From positions 1 to 64,000 of the forward strand of contig CADAIP010000017.1 in the NCBI GenBank assembly GCA_902787975.1: a stretch of DNA of 64,000 nucleotides, given 5' to 3'. Source of the stretch: Oscillospiraceae bacterium (GTDB lineage Bacteria > Bacillota > Clostridia > Saccharofermentanales > Saccharofermentanaceae). A program made the position numbers and the translations under genes. Positions 16,916 through 26,774 of this stretch are shown piece by piece (position 1 is the stretch's first letter; each line of letters starts with the position of its first letter). The notes beneath the pieces were generated by a model that was given only the letters and a program-made list of their open reading frames with translations, was not told the DNA's origin and made no database searches.

Positions 16916-18514
16916 TTATTTCTTCTTTTTCTTCTGAGTCTTTACAGGTTCGTCTGTTATCGTTGAGTCCTTGGCCTGAGCTGCTTTCTGATTGCTCTCG
17001 AAATCATAGTCTTTTCCGGGAAGGACTGCGTTAAGGATGATGCCTACAAGTGAACCTACTGCAAGACCTGAGAGTGAGATAACGACTAAAGGTTCTGTGA
17101 CTGTGACTGTTTCCGTAACGGAATCGCCTGCCTTAGCCATTAAGTCTGCAGGAATGTTTATGCTGCCGTCAGCTTCAACATAGTACTTGTTGCCGTCAAC
17201 TTCATAGTATTCAACATTCTGCTGAACTTCTTTTGTGCCGACAGGGATCTTGATAGCCTGAGCTGCACTGTACTGAATACCGATCGAGAGAACGAGGATG
17301 ATGGCTGCGATGATGACGTTTCTTGCCTTGCCGAAGTCGATCTTGTTCTCAACTACGTTTCTTACACCGACTGCAGAGATCATGCCGTAGAGTACAAGGG
17401 AGATACCGCCTACAACAGGTGTAGGGATAGCAGAGATGCAAGCTGCGAGCTTAGGTGAGATTGAGAAGCAGATAGCGAAAACAGCTGCAAGTCTAACTAC
17501 GAAAGGATCGTAAACTTTGGAAAGAGTAAGAACGCCTGTGTTCTCGCCGTATGTTGTATTGGCAGGAGCACCGAAAAGTGATGCCAGTGTTGTGGCAAGA
17601 CCGTCACCCATGAGTGTTCTGTGAAGTCCGGGATCCTTGATGAAGTTCTCGCCGACTGTTGAAGAGATAGCGGAGATGTCACCGATATGCTCAACGATAG
17701 TAGCAAGAGAGATAGGAACGATGGTGATGATAGCTGTGATGAGAAGGCTTGTATTGAGGTTGCCGCCCGTAAAGATATTAAATACGGTATCCTCATACTT
17801 GAAAGGCAATCCGATCCATGCAGCATTCTTGATGTTCTCGATGCTTGCAACAGAGAAGAGCTGGAAGTTGGAATTGCCGGCGATGGTGTAGTAATCACCT
17901 GATACCTGACCTGTTGCAAGTGTAAGGATGATGCAGAGTACGCATGCTCCGACAACACCTAAAAGGATAGGTATGATCTTGATCATGCCCTTGCCCCAGA
18001 TATTGCAGATTACGATGATAAGGATTGCAACGACTGCTACGATCCAGTTTGTTGAGCAGCTGTTGATAGCCGTAGCTGAAAGGCAAAGACCGATGGCAAT
18101 GATGATAGGGCCGGTTACGATAGGCGGGAAGAACTTCATTACACGGTTAACGCCGAATGCCTTGATAAGTCCCGCAAGGATAAGATAAACAAGACCTGCC
18201 AGAGCTACACCGAAGCATGCATAGGGCAGGAGCTCTTTTTCGCCGTTGGGAGCGATAGCAAAATAACCTGCGAGGAAAGCGAAAGATGAACCTAAGAATG
18301 CAGGAACCTTTCTCTTTGAAAGAAGATGAAATAGAATTGTTCCCAATCCTGCGAAAAGAAGTGTGGCTGAGACTGACAGACCGGTGAGGATAGGGACGAG
18401 GACGGTTGAGCCGAACATAGCGAACATGTGTTGGAAACCAAGCACGATAACACGGCCGGCACCCAGTGATTTCGCGTCGTAGACAGCTCCATCCTGAAGA
18501 CTGGATTTACTCAT
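16916..18514 (-). CDS. uraA: uracil/xanthine permease (NCS2 family)
   Basis: 532 aa with about 12-14 membrane helices. It is a proton-coupled uracil importer of the UraA/PyrP type. The N-terminal QHMFAMFGSTVLVPIL and the later VEHIGDISAIS (the family's substrate-binding VEHxGD segment) are clear. A polar insert of about 45 residues before the last helix (EVDGNKYYVEADGS...) and a Lys-rich C-terminal tail make it about 100 residues longer than UraA. CTCCG-type GGAGGG precedes the ATG. It is divergent from upp, which converts the imported uracil to UMP, so uracil (not xanthine) is the likely substrate. Confidence 0.88.
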   Translation of the reverse strand: MSKSSLQDGAVYDAKSLGAGRVIVLGFQHMFAMFGSTVLVPILTGLSVSATLLFAGLGTILFHLLSKRKVPAFLGSSFAFLAGYFAIAPNGEKELLPYACFGVALAGLVYLILAGLIKAFGVNRVMKFFPPIVTGPIIIAIGLCLSATAINSCSTNWIVAVVAILIIVICNIWGKGMIKIIPILLGVVGACVLCIILTLATGQVSGDYYTIAGNSNFQLFSVASIENIKNAAWIGLPFKYEDTVFNIFTGGNLNTSLLITAIITIVPISLATIVEHIGDISAISSTVGENFIKDPGLHRTLMGDGLATTLASLFGAPANTTYGENTGVLTLSKVYDPFVVRLAAVFAICFSISPKLAACISAIPTPVVGGISLVLYGMISAVGVRNVVENKIDFGKARNVIIAAIILVLSIGIQYSAAQAIKIPVGTKEVQQNVEYYEVDGNKYYVEADGSINIPADLMAKAGDSVTETVTVTEPLVVISLSGLAVGSLVGIILNAVLPGKDYDFESNQKAAQAKDSTITDEPVKTQKKKKK

Positions 18515-18543
18515 AACAAGCCCTCCGTTGTATTTGGATTTTA

Positions 18544-18573
18544 TTTATAATAGCACTCTTGTGTAAAATTCAA
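18544..18573 (-). promoter_or_regulatory. putative uraA promoter
   Basis: On the minus strand TTGAAT (18568-18573) is followed after 18 bp by TATAAA (18544-18549). TATTAT at 18547-18552 is an alternative -10 with a 15-bp spacer. Confidence 0.45.
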
Positions 18574-18628
18574 GCAATCATTTTGACATTTGATTGTAAT
18601 AATGAGCGGCTAACGCGGTTTATGTTTA

Positions 18629-18656
18629 TTGACTTAAAAATTCATTCTACTAAAAT
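18629..18656 (+). promoter_or_regulatory. upp promoter
   Basis: TTGACT (18629-18634), 16-bp spacer, TAAAAT (18651-18656), about 50 nt before the upp ATG. Confidence 0.6.
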
Positions 18657-18706
18657 ATTCAAGAGATAATTTGTCCCATGTTTATCAATGTGAAAAGGAG
18701 ACGAAT

Positions 18707-19351
18707 ATGCAGTACAAGGATTTTAAGAACGTTCAGGTAATGGAGCATCCGCTCATCAAGCACAAGATCTCACTCTTAAGAGACGTAAGTACAGGAACCC
18801 ATGAGTTCAGACAGCTCGTTGAAGAGATCGCGACACTCGAAGGTTACGAGGCATTAAGGGATCTTCCTCTCAAGGATGTTGAGATCCAGACACCGCTCGA
18901 GAAGACAATGACTCCCATGATCGACGGTAAGAAACTTGCCATCGTTCCGATCCTTCGTGCAGGTCTCGGAATGGTACCCGGCGTTGAGGCTCTCGTTCCT
19001 CTTGCCAAGGTAGGTCACATCGGTCTTTACAGAGACCCTGAGACACATGAACCTCACGATTACTACTGCAAGCTTCCTGATCCAATCGATCAGCGCCTCA
19101 TCCTTGTAGTTGACCCGATGCTTGCTACAGGCGGTTCAGCTGTTGATGCCATCAATTCGATCAAGGCTCACGGCGGAAAGAACATCAAGTTCATGTGCAT
19201 CATTGCAGCTCCCGTAGGTATCGAGAGACTTGCAAAGGCACATCCCGATGTTGATATCTATGTCGGCAACGTTGACAGGGAACTCAACGAAAATGCGTAT
19301 ATTCTCCCTGGTTTGGGAGATGCGGGTGACCGTATTTTCGGCACCAAATAA
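18707..19351 (+). CDS. upp: uracil phosphoribosyltransferase
   Basis: 214 aa from the ATG at 18707, with AAAGGAG 8 nt upstream; a longer frame with a TTG start at 18671 lies before the likely transcript start. The enzyme makes UMP from uracil and PRPP in pyrimidine salvage. The PRPP motif [10 protein letters not shown] and the uracil-binding end [12 protein letters not shown] are intact, and the length is normal. It is divergent from uraA, giving an uptake-and-salvage pair, and is followed 32 nt later by the ABC transporter binding protein, which has its own ribosome site. Confidence 0.95.
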   Translation: MQYKDFKNVQVMEHPLIKHKISLLRDVSTGTHEFRQLVEEIATLEGYEALRDLPLKDVEIQTPLEKTMTPMIDGKKLAIVPILRAGLGMVPGVEALVPLAKVGHIGLYRDPETHEPHDYYCKLPDPIDQRLILVVDPMLATGGSAVDAINSIKAHGGKNIKFMCIIAAPVGIERLAKAHPDVDIYVGNVDRELNENAYILPGLGDAGDRIFGTK

Positions 19352-19383
19352 ATAAACCGGAAACAATTGGAGGAAAGTGTTTT

Positions 19384-20160
19384 ATGGTTATGAAGAAGGT
19401 ATTGGCATCTGTTATGGCAGTTGCTACATTGGCACTTGCCATCGCAGGATGCGGCAAGAAGGATGATAAGAAGTTCGTCGTTGGTTTTGATCAGGAATTC
19501 CCGCCTATGGGATTCGTTGCCGATGACGGTTCTTATGTAGGTTTCGATCTTGATCTTGCACAGGAGTGTGCAAAGCGTATGGGACGTGAATTTGTTGCAC
19601 AGCCTATCGCCTGGGATTCAAAGGATCAGGAGCTTAAGTCAGGCAACATTGACTGCATCTGGAACGGTTTTACCATCAGCGGCAGAGAAGACGGATACAC
19701 ATGGTCTGAGCCTTATATGGTCAACGATCAGGTCGTAGTCGTTAAGAATGATTCAGGCATCACATCACTTTCTGATCTTGCAGGTCTTAAGGTTGCAGTT
19801 CAGAAAGATTCATCTGGTCTTGCTGCATTGAATGACAATCCGGATCTCACAAACACATTCGGTGAGCTCGTTGAGATCGATTCATATCTCCAGGCAATGA
19901 TGGAACTTGAGATGGGCAGTGTAGATGCAATCGTTATGGATGAGATCGTTGCACGTTATGAGATCCAGACATCAGGAAAGCCTTTTGCAATCCTTGATGA
20001 GGCTGTAGCTTCCGAAGAATACGGCGTCGGTTTCCTTCTCGGAAATACAGCACTCCGTGACGAAGTTCAGAAGACTCTCGAAGATATGGCTGCTGATGGA
20101 ACAATGAAGCAGATTTCAGAGAAGTGGTTCGGTTCTGACGTTACTATCATCGGCAAGTAA
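19384..20160 (+). CDS. amino-acid ABC transporter substrate-binding lipoprotein
   Basis: 258 aa. It is a family-3 solute-binding protein that delivers a polar amino acid to the membrane permease. A lipoprotein signal ends in IAGC (acylated Cys near 23), and the mature part has FDQEFPPMGFVADDGSYVGFDLDLA and DCIWNGFTIS, typical of this family. GGAGG lies 10 nt before the ATG. A strong terminator follows at 20183, before the permease and ATPase genes, so binding protein may be made in excess from upstream transcription. The exact amino acid is not predictable; the pattern is compatible with glutamine or cystine-type systems. Confidence 0.9.
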   Translation: MVMKKVLASVMAVATLALAIAGCGKKDDKKFVVGFDQEFPPMGFVADDGSYVGFDLDLAQECAKRMGREFVAQPIAWDSKDQELKSGNIDCIWNGFTISGREDGYTWSEPYMVNDQVVVVKNDSGITSLSDLAGLKVAVQKDSSGLAALNDNPDLTNTFGELVEIDSYLQAMMELEMGSVDAIVMDEIVARYEIQTSGKPFAILDEAVASEEYGVGFLLGNTALRDEVQKTLEDMAADGTMKQISEKWFGSDVTIIGK

Positions 20161-20182
20161 TATCAGTGCTTAAATGACTTTC

Positions 20183-20220
20183 AAAAGCTGTTCCGGGTAT
20201 TTCCGGAGCAGCTTTTTATT
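20183..20220 (+). terminator. terminator within ABC transporter locus
   Basis: AAAAGCTGTTCCGG (20183-20196) pairs with CCGGAGCAGCTTTT (20203-20216), one G-U, followed by TATT. Part of the T-run is in the stem. It separates the binding protein from permease and ATPase. Confidence 0.8.
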
Positions 20221-20246
20221 ATGGTAAAGCAAGTTTTCCATATATT

Positions 20247-20255
20247 TGTTATAAT
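20247..20255 (+). promoter_or_regulatory. extended -10, probably leaderless permease transcript
   Basis: TGTTATAAT ends 9 nt before the permease ATG. No Shine-Dalgarno sequence fits in between, and no good -35 is seen, as is usual for extended -10 promoters. Confidence 0.55.
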
Positions 20256-20264
20256 CTCTTCGTT

Positions 20265-20936
20265 ATGGGTTCATTACAGTCGACATTGATTCAATTGCTT
20301 CAGGGCTTCAAGTTTACGTTCGGGATCTTCTTCTTCACGTTGATCTTCTCGATCCCTTTGGGCCTGCTTGTATCCAAGGGCAGAATGTCCAAGATAAAGA
20401 TCGTATCGCTTATTTTCCAGCTCTACATCTCTATCTTAAGGGGCACGCCTCTCATGCTTCAGCTCCTGCTGGTATATTTCGGACCTTATTATATTTTCGG
20501 GGTCAATCTCGGAAGCATCCAGCTCGGACCGTTCAACTACAGGTTCATCGCCACCATCGTTGCGTTCTCTTTGAATTATGCGGCATATTTTGCCGAGATC
20601 TTCAGAGGCGGCATCCAGTCCATGTCCAAAGGTCAGTATGAAGCAGCGACAGTTTTGGGCTTCTCGAAAATGCAGACCTACTTCAAGATCATCCTGCCTC
20701 AGGTTGTAAAGCGCGTGCTGCCTTCGGTTTCCAATGAGATAATCACGCTCGTAAAAGATACGTCACTTGCACAGGTCCTCTCGGTAACAGAGATGTTTAC
20801 CAAGGCATCCGCAGCCGCTTCGGCACAGGTATCGGTAATTCCTTTCATAGTTGCCGGTGCTTTCTACTACGTGACGAACCTGATAATCGAACAGATATTA
20901 AACCGCGTGGAAAAATCCATGTCTTACTATTCTTAA
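20265..20936 (+). CDS. amino-acid ABC transporter permease
   Basis: 223 aa with about five membrane helices. It is a His/Glu/Gln/Arg-type inner-membrane permease. The EAA-like coupling loop ([22 protein letters not shown]) that contacts the ATPase is clear. It has no ribosome site; TGTTATAAT lies 9 nt upstream, so translation probably begins at or very near the mRNA 5' end. It is followed 13 nt later by the ATPase. A single permease gene implies a homodimeric channel. Confidence 0.92.
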   Translation: MGSLQSTLIQLLQGFKFTFGIFFFTLIFSIPLGLLVSKGRMSKIKIVSLIFQLYISILRGTPLMLQLLLVYFGPYYIFGVNLGSIQLGPFNYRFIATIVAFSLNYAAYFAEIFRGGIQSMSKGQYEAATVLGFSKMQTYFKIILPQVVKRVLPSVSNEIITLVKDTSLAQVLSVTEMFTKASAAASAQVSVIPFIVAGAFYYVTNLIIEQILNRVEKSMSYYS

Positions 20937-20949
20937 CGGGGTAAGCCAA

Positions 20950-21708
20950 ATGCCGGAAACAAAAAGAGACGTTGTTCTTGAAATAAATAAAGTCTATAAG
21001 TCCTTCGACGATCTGGAGGTCCTTAAGGGCATTACCATGGAGGTAAAGCGCGGCGAAGTCGTTGCCGTCATTGGTCCTTCTGGCGGCGGTAAGTCAACCC
21101 TCTTAAGATGCGCCACAACTCTCGAAAAGGTCGACGCAGGCAAGATCGTCATCGGCGGCGATGTTCTCTGCGAAGACGGCGTGTACTGTGACAAGAAGCT
21201 CGAAAAGCAGATCCGCTCAAAGTTCGGACTCGTTTTCCAGAACTTCAATCTCTTCCCGCATTTCTCAGTAAGACGTAATATCACGGAAGCTCTTATCCAT
21301 GTCCACAAGAAGAGCAAGGAAGAGTCAGAGATAATCTGCAGTCAGCTTCTTGCAAAGATGGATCTTACGGAGAAAGCCGATGCTTATCCCTGCAATCTTT
21401 CCGGCGGCCAGCAGCAGCGAGTTTCCATCGCAAGAGCCCTTGCTACGAACCCCGAGATCATCTTCTTTGACGAGCCTACATCCGCATTGGATCCTGAGCT
21501 CACCAAAGGCGTTCTTAATGTCATCAAGGAGCTCGCTAAAGAGAAGATGACGATGGTTATCGTTACCCACGAGATGAGCTTTGCCAGAGACGTAGCCGAC
21601 CGCATCATTTTTATGGATGGCGGCGTTATCGTTGAGGAAGGTCCTGCATACGAACTCGTAACAAACCCTAAGCAGGAGAGAACAAAGGCATTCCTGGCCG
21701 GTTATTGA
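20950..21708 (+). CDS. amino-acid ABC transporter ATP-binding protein
   Basis: 252 aa, GlnQ/HisP type. Walker [10 protein letters not shown], signature [15 protein letters not shown], Walker [15 protein letters not shown] and the switch His (VIVTHEMSF) are all present, so it should be an active ATPase. It powers the permease at 20265. The insert between Walker A and signature (about 10 residues longer, [13 protein letters not shown]) is normal for this subfamily. It is the last gene of the transporter; the next 397 nt hold no gene but many stem-loops. Confidence 0.93.
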   Translation: MPETKRDVVLEINKVYKSFDDLEVLKGITMEVKRGEVVAVIGPSGGGKSTLLRCATTLEKVDAGKIVIGGDVLCEDGVYCDKKLEKQIRSKFGLVFQNFNLFPHFSVRRNITEALIHVHKKSKEESEIICSQLLAKMDLTEKADAYPCNLSGGQQQRVSIARALATNPEIIFFDEPTSALDPELTKGVLNVIKELAKEKMTMVIVTHEMSFARDVADRIIFMDGGVIVEEGPAYELVTNPKQERTKAFLAGY

Positions 21709-21746
21709 TTTATTTAGCAGAAGAGACAAAGCAACTACACGTTGAT

Positions 21747-21818
21747 GTGAGGCAGTAGCACCTGAAGGCTTCGCCGTCAATGGACGTAAACTTGCCTCCG
21801 GCACCATTGACTGCTCAC
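21747..21818. other. possible structured RNA, three-way folding
   Basis: The outer helix is GTGAGGCAGT (21747-21756) with ACTGCTCAC (21810-21818), one bulge. Inside are a mini-hairpin GGC-TTC-GCC (21767-21775) and a helix GTCAATGG (21776-21783) with CCATTGAC (21804-21811). The latter encloses TGCC-TCC-GGCA (21793-21803). The outer and inner helices share two nucleotides. Strand is not decided: it could be the 3' UTR of the ABC operon (plus) or a minus-strand RNA. It matches no riboswitch consensus I know. Confidence 0.4.
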
Positions 21819-21846
21819 CCTTACAGCTGCATATATTAGTGTTCAA

Positions 21847-21896
21847 GAGGCCGGATACCCGGCCTCGCATCTGAAGATGCCAATCTTTACCAGATT
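21847..21896. other. three consecutive small hairpins
   Basis: GAGGCCGG-ATAC-CCGGCCTC (21847-21866), GCATC-TGAA-GATGC (21867-21880) and AATCT-TTACC-AGATT (21882-21896) follow each other almost without spacer. The first is a perfect 8-bp GC stem but has no T-run. Together with the element at 21747 they fill the gap after the ABC operon. No reading frame with a ribosome site was seen in 21709-22105. Confidence 0.45.
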
Positions 21897-21989
21897 TTGG
21901 CTTGTTGCGATTGTCAAACCCGTATAAAACTCAAGTGCATTTATATCTGTTTCAAAAATCGATTTAATCGTTTTTGATATCGTACATTC

Positions 21990-22063
21990 TTGACCTAATT
22001 TCAGACTGATAGTACAATAATTGAACTAACAGTTTAGAAATTAAACTGCCAGTATGAAATTAG
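21990..22063 (+). promoter_or_regulatory. tetR promoter with nested inverted-repeat operators
   Basis: TTGACC (21990-21995), 17 bp, TACAAT (22013-22018). Two inverted repeats overlap it: outer arms CTAATTTCAGACTG (21995-22008) and CAGTATGAAATTAG (22050-22063), one mismatch; inner arms CAGTTTA (22030-22036) and TAAACTG (22042-22048), perfect. The left outer arm lies in the promoter spacer, so binding there should block transcription. The likely ligand is the TetR protein encoded next. Confidence 0.6.
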
Positions 22064-22105
22064 ACAATGAAAATAGCACTTTCAAAACTGGATTGGAGAC
22101 AGAGT

Positions 22106-22714
22106 ATGTCAAAAAAGACAAGGATAATAATTTATAAAGAATCGGTAATGGATGCTGCAGAGAAACTTTTCGAGAGCAAGGGATATGATGCAACATCGGT
22201 CGATGAGATCGCTTTCAACACAGGTATCAGCAAGGCGACACTTTATGCTTATTACAGAAGCAAAGAAGAGATCTGGGATTCGCTTATGTGCCGGTACATG
22301 GGGTTCATGCTTGAGGATGCCAGAAAGGCGGCAGAAGGCGAAGGATCTTTTGAGCAGCGCTATTACAAACTTTGCTTTGACCTCGCTTCCAAGTTTGAAG
22401 AGCATCCGGTTATCTATAGGGGAACACTCGGAAAGATCTCCATGGATATGGAGAATGAGATCTATAAGAAGATCTACGAAGTCGGTGAGGCGACAAATGA
22501 AGCAATCGCTGATTTCATCAGAAGCGGCATTAAGGAAGGCGTTGTCAGAAAAGATATCGATATCTATCCTGCGGTCATCATGATGTGGTCTTCAATATCA
22601 GGAATAATCTCAATGGCCATCGATAAAGAAGAGTATCTCAAATTGAGATTCAACATGAGTAAGGAAGATTATCTGAAAAAGGCATTTGAGCTGCTTTTGG
22701 AGGGTGTTAAATGA
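22106..22714 (+). CDS. TetR-family transcriptional regulator
   Basis: 202 aa from the ATG at 22106 (GGAGA upstream). The N-terminal HTH is standard: DAAEKLFESKGYDATSVDEI, then TGISKATLYAYYRSKEEI. The C-terminal 140 residues form the ligand-binding and dimerisation part, too variable to predict a ligand. Its stop overlaps the ATG of the EFR1 gene (ATGA), so both are made together. The inverted repeats in its promoter suggest autorepression. Confidence 0.92.
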   Translation: MSKKTRIIIYKESVMDAAEKLFESKGYDATSVDEIAFNTGISKATLYAYYRSKEEIWDSLMCRYMGFMLEDARKAAEGEGSFEQRYYKLCFDLASKFEEHPVIYRGTLGKISMDMENEIYKKIYEVGEATNEAIADFIRSGIKEGVVRKDIDIYPAVIMMWSSISGIISMAIDKEEYLKLRFNMSKEDYLKKAFELLLEGVK

Positions 22715-23472
22715 ACGCAGTTTACTTAAGCGGTACCGGCAATACTAAGCATGTAACTGAATTGCTTTTTAAAGAGATCGGAGCAAATGGAACGCTGGTG
22801 CCAATTGAATCTTCAGGTGTCGATAAAGCGCTGGAAGACGATGAGCTGATATTAGCTTATCCGACACAGTTTTCGAACATTCCGTATCTTGTAAGGGTTT
22901 TCATAAACAAGCATGCGGACATATGGCAGGGCAAGAAGATATTTCTTATAACAACGATGGGTCTTTTTGCAGGTGATGGCACAGGGTGCGCTGCAAGGCT
23001 CCTGAAAAAGTACGGAGCCGTTATAACAGGCGGACTCCAGATCGTTATGCCCGATTCCATAGGTGACTGTAAAGCGTTGAAAAAGTCCCATGAACAGAAT
23101 AAGGAAATCATCGCTAAAGCCGATAAAAGAATTATAGAAGCTGCAAGTCAGATGAGGGCAGGGAAGTATCCTAAGGAAGGACTGTCGTTTGCATCTCATC
23201 TTGCCGGATTATTCGGCCAGAGGCTGTGGTTCTATAACAAGACGACCGGCTATACCGATAAGCTTAAGATCGATCCTTCAAAATGCATCGGGTGCGGACT
23301 CTGTGCGAAGAACTGCCCGACTCAGAATATCAGGATCGAAGACGGAAAGGCTGTAGCATCCGCCCAATGCACCATGTGTTACAGGTGTGTGGACTTTTGC
23401 CCGAAGCAGGCAATAACCTTGCTTGGAAAGACTCTTCATGAGCAGCCTACATATGAAAAGAACGCGAAGTGA
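22711..23472 (+). CDS. EFR1-type flavodoxin/ferredoxin fusion
   Basis: 253 aa. The N-terminal flavodoxin-like part has the FMN phosphate loop (LSGTGNTKHV) and the C-terminal part two 4Fe-4S motifs (CIGCGLCAKNCP and CTMCYRCVDFCP). Such EFRO/EFR1 proteins are soluble electron carriers common in anaerobes. The gene overlaps tetR by 4 nt and is probably its regulated partner. Its redox partner is not in the window. Confidence 0.9.
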   Translation: MNAVYLSGTGNTKHVTELLFKEIGANGTLVPIESSGVDKALEDDELILAYPTQFSNIPYLVRVFINKHADIWQGKKIFLITTMGLFAGDGTGCAARLLKKYGAVITGGLQIVMPDSIGDCKALKKSHEQNKEIIAKADKRIIEAASQMRAGKYPKEGLSFASHLAGLFGQRLWFYNKTTGYTDKLKIDPSKCIGCGLCAKNCPTQNIRIEDGKAVASAQCTMCYRCVDFCPKQAITLLGKTLHEQPTYEKNAK

Positions 23473-23519
23473 AGATGACCTGCAAAACATGCTGATCTAT
23501 AGACAGTTTGGAAAAATAA

Positions 23520-23550
23520 ACCGCCCCATTCATAAAGTGAATGAGGCGGT
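23520..23550. terminator. terminator between EFR1 gene and glnS
   Basis: ACCGCCCCATTCA (23520-23532) pairs with TGAATGAGGCGGT (23538-23550); the one C-A clash is a G-U on the minus strand. Minus-strand reading gives TTTATTTTT after the stem, so it mainly serves glnS. Confidence 0.75.
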
Positions 23551-23580
23551 ATTGTTAATAAGCAATTTGGGCAACAGGTA

Positions 23581-25242
23581 TTACTCGGGCTTGTAGCTGT
23601 CCTTTAATGATACGGCTCTGTTGAAGACGAGGTGCTCGGGAGACGAATCCTTTGAATCAGCGCAGAAGTAACCTGTTCTCAAGAACTGGAATCTGTCTTC
23701 AGGCTGTGTATTCTCAAGGAACTTCTCAAGCTTTGCGCCCTTGATGACTTCAAGAGAATCAGGATTGATGAAGTCGAGATAGTTGCAGTCTGCAAGGTCG
23801 GGCTGTTCTGTGGTGAAGAGTCTGTCGTAAAGTCTGATCTCACCGTCAACGCAGTTATTTGCATCTACCCAGTGGATTGTTGACTTGATCTTTCTGCCGT
23901 CCAAAGTGTTGCCGCCTCTTGAATCAGGATCGTATGTGCAGTGAACTGCAGTAACGTTGCCGTCTGCATCATGATCGCATGAAACGCACTTAACGACATA
24001 TGCGGACTTAAGACGAACCTCGTTGCCGGGGAAGAGTCTGAAATACTTGGGGGCAGGAACTTCCATGAAGTCTTCGGATTCGATCCAGAGCTCTCTTGAG
24101 AAAGTAACCTTACGCATGCCAGCGTTCTCATCCTTAGGATTGTTCTCTACGTCGAATTCCTCGGAAGCGCCTTCCGGATAGTTGTCGATGATGAGCTTGA
24201 TGGGCTTTAATACAGCCATTGCTCTCTGGGCATGTTCGTTAAGATCTTCTCTTAAGCAGTATTCAAGGAATGCAAAGTCAACAACGGAGTTAACCTTTGC
24301 AACGCCGTTTCTTGCACTGAAGTTGTGAATAGAAGCAGGTGTGTAGCCGCGTCTTCTAAGACCGCAAAGCGTAGGCATTCTTGGGTCATCCCAGCCCGTA
24401 ACGATTCCTGCTTCGATCATGGCACGGAGCTTTCTCTTTGAAAGTACTGTGTGCGTGATTCCGAGTCTTGCGAACTCAATCTGACGGGGCTTGCACTCTA
24501 CAGAGATATTGTTTACGACCCAGTCGTATAAAGGTCTGTGTGACTCGAACTCAAGGGAACAGAGGGAATGTGTGATTCCTTCGAGAGCATCTTCGATCGG
24601 ATGTGCGAAGTCGTACATAGGATAGATGCACCACTCTGTGCCTGTTCTGTGGTGAGGCAGGTGATTGATTCTGTAGATGACAGGATCTCTCATGTTGAAG
24701 TTGCCTGATGCGAGGTCGATCTTTGCACGGAGAGTCATCTTTCCGTCTTCGAATTCTCCGGCTCTCATTCTCTTGAAAAGATCAAGGCTCTCTTCAATAG
24801 GTCTGTCGCGGTAAGGGGAGACTGCGGGAGTCTTTGTGTCGCCTCTCATGTCACGCATCTGGTCGGGTGTGAGTTCGCATACATATGCAAGGCCCTTGTT
24901 GATGAGCTCGATTGCGAATTCATACATCTTCTCGAAGTATTCGGAAGCATAGAAGAATCTGTCATCCCAGTCGTGGCCTAACCAATGAATGTCTTCCTTG
25001 ATAGCTTCAACGAATTCCTCATCCTCTTTGGTGGGGTTGGTGTCATCCATTCTGAGGTTGCAGAGACCGTTATATTCTTCAGCTGTACCGAAGTCGATCT
25101 CCAATGCTTTTGCGTGTCCGATATGAAGGTAACCGTTCGGTTCAGGCGGGAATCTCGTGTGGATCTTCTTGCCGTATACGCGGCCGCCTTCCTTGAGCTC
25201 CTCGTCAATTATCTGCTCAATAAAATTCTTGCTGTCTGCCAT
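23581..25242 (-). CDS. glnS: glutamine--tRNA ligase
   Basis: 553 aa, close to the 554 of E. coli GlnRS. It charges tRNA-Gln with glutamine. The HIGH motif ([12 protein letters not shown]), a KMSKS-like VLSKRKL and the anticodon-binding beta domains at the C-terminus are present. It forms a minus-strand operon with gltX, 17 nt downstream of it. The presence of a canonical GlnRS means this cell need not make Gln-tRNA only through GatCAB. Confidence 0.96.
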   Translation of the reverse strand: MADSKNFIEQIIDEELKEGGRVYGKKIHTRFPPEPNGYLHIGHAKALEIDFGTAEEYNGLCNLRMDDTNPTKEDEEFVEAIKEDIHWLGHDWDDRFFYASEYFEKMYEFAIELINKGLAYVCELTPDQMRDMRGDTKTPAVSPYRDRPIEESLDLFKRMRAGEFEDGKMTLRAKIDLASGNFNMRDPVIYRINHLPHHRTGTEWCIYPMYDFAHPIEDALEGITHSLCSLEFESHRPLYDWVVNNISVECKPRQIEFARLGITHTVLSKRKLRAMIEAGIVTGWDDPRMPTLCGLRRRGYTPASIHNFSARNGVAKVNSVVDFAFLEYCLREDLNEHAQRAMAVLKPIKLIIDNYPEGASEEFDVENNPKDENAGMRKVTFSRELWIESEDFMEVPAPKYFRLFPGNEVRLKSAYVVKCVSCDHDADGNVTAVHCTYDPDSRGGNTLDGRKIKSTIHWVDANNCVDGEIRLYDRLFTTEQPDLADCNYLDFINPDSLEVIKGAKLEKFLENTQPEDRFQFLRTGYFCADSKDSSPEHLVFNRAVSLKDSYKPE

Positions 25243-25259
25243 AAAAATATTCTCCCGGA

Positions 25260-26711
25260 TTAAAGTCTAGAATAAGCATATTTGATTCGTCTGAGTGACT
25301 CTTCCTTACCGAGGAGGAGCATAACCTCTGCGCATCCGCCGGGCGTTACTGCAACGCCTGCCGCAGCGATACGCACGGGCCACATGACCACGGAGTTCTT
25401 AACTTCGAGGCCCTCTGCGAGAGTCTTCATTGCTTCAGTGATCACATCTCTGTCCCAGTCGAGCTGCTCAAGTACGGGGATTGCCTTTTCGAGCATCTGC
25501 TTGGAAGATTCGAGAGTGGACTTGCTCTTCTTGTGTTCGAAGAGAGCAAGATCGAAATCTCCGTATTCCTTAATGAACGAAAGCTTCTCAGTAATCTCGG
25601 TGAACTTTGCGATACGGGGCTTTAAAAGCTCAGCCAGAAGTTCATAGCAGGAAGCGTCGACTCCGGCCTCATCATAGAAAGGCTTTGCGTGCTCAAGGAA
25701 TTCCTCGTCGGACATAGCCTTGATGTGTTCCTGGTTTACCCACGAGAGCTTATCGTAGTCGAAAACAGCAGGTGACTTGGAGATGCCGTTGATGTCGAAT
25801 GCTTCGATAAGTTCCTTAAGAGAGAAGATCTCTCTTGTATCCTTGGGTGCCCAGCCGAGGAGTGCGATGTAGTTGATGATCGCCTCAGGCAGGTATCCTT
25901 CATTGATAAGGTCCATAAAACCTGTTGAGCCGTGACGCTTTGAAAGCTTGGAGATAACCTCGTTGCCTTCCTCGTCAACTGACTTGCCCATGATGAGCGG
26001 CAGGTGGATGTATGTGGGGATCTCCCATCCGAATGCCTCGTAGAGGAGGTTATATTTGGGTGTGGATGAAAGATACTCGCTTCCTCTTACGACGTGAGTG
26101 ATTCCCATTGTGTGGTCGTCTATTACGTTTGCGAAGTTATAAGTAGGGAAGCCGTCTGTCTTGATAAGTACCTGGTCATCGAGATCCTCGTTGGGGAACG
26201 TGATGTCGCCGTATACGAGGTCGTGATAGGAAGTGGAGCCCGTCAGAGGCATCTTTTGTCTGATGACATAGGGCATGCCTGCATCAAGATTCTTCTGGAT
26301 CTCTTCAGCTGAGAGGTCTCTGCAGTGACGGTCGTAGCCTGTGCCCTCGGGAGCATTCTCCTTAAGAGCTTCAAGGCGCTCTTTTGTGCAGAAACATCTG
26401 TATGCCTTGCCCTGCTCAACGAGCTGCTCGGCGTAAGGCTTGTACATCGAGAGTCTCTCGCTCTGTACATAAGGGCCGTATTCGCCGCCGATATCAGGAC
26501 CTTCGTCGTGCTCAAGTCCTGCAAGCTTCAATGTGTCATATATAACCTGAGTTGCGCCCTCAACATAACGCTCACGGTCTGTGTCTTCGATCCTGAGAAC
26601 AAAAGTGCCGTTTTCATGCTTGGCCGTAAGGTATTCATAAAGTGCGGTGCGAAGATTACCGACATGCATAAAACCCGTAGGGCTGGGTGCGAATCTCGTT
26701 CTTATTTTCAT
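25260..26711 (-). CDS. gltX: glutamate--tRNA ligase
   Basis: 483 aa from the ATG at 26711 (AGAGG upstream); a TTG two codons earlier is less likely. It charges tRNA-Glu. HIGH-type motif [20 protein letters not shown] and KMSKS-type SKLSKRHG are intact. It is first in the gltX-glnS operon, whose promoter lies at 26747-26774. Divergent to the dehydroquinate-synthase-like gene. Confidence 0.96.
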   Translation of the reverse strand: MKIRTRFAPSPTGFMHVGNLRTALYEYLTAKHENGTFVLRIEDTDRERYVEGATQVIYDTLKLAGLEHDEGPDIGGEYGPYVQSERLSMYKPYAEQLVEQGKAYRCFCTKERLEALKENAPEGTGYDRHCRDLSAEEIQKNLDAGMPYVIRQKMPLTGSTSYHDLVYGDITFPNEDLDDQVLIKTDGFPTYNFANVIDDHTMGITHVVRGSEYLSSTPKYNLLYEAFGWEIPTYIHLPLIMGKSVDEEGNEVISKLSKRHGSTGFMDLINEGYLPEAIINYIALLGWAPKDTREIFSLKELIEAFDINGISKSPAVFDYDKLSWVNQEHIKAMSDEEFLEHAKPFYDEAGVDASCYELLAELLKPRIAKFTEITEKLSFIKEYGDFDLALFEHKKSKSTLESSKQMLEKAIPVLEQLDWDRDVITEAMKTLAEGLEVKNSVVMWPVRIAAAGVAVTPGGCAEVMLLLGKEESLRRIKYAYSRL

Positions 26712-26746
26712 ATACAACCTCTATTAAATAAATTACCTGAGCGTTT

Positions 26747-26774
26747 ATTTTATCACTTTTGTGTTAATATACAA
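26747..26774 (-). promoter_or_regulatory. gltX-glnS promoter
   Basis: On the minus strand TTGTAT (26769-26774), 16 bp, TAAAAT (26747-26752). On the plus strand an overlapping extended -10, TGTTAATAT (26762-26770), may serve the gene at 26808. Confidence 0.55.

Noticed and set aside
21747..21818. Known riboswitch such as c-di-GMP-I, FMN or lysine
   Set aside because: I compared remembered conserved cores (for example GGACGCAAAGCC, or RFN elements) and none matched; only the structure is reported.
21325..21870. 181-aa frame on the minus strand reaching into the gap
   Set aside because: It is mostly a shadow of the ABC ATPase gene and lacks a ribosome site.
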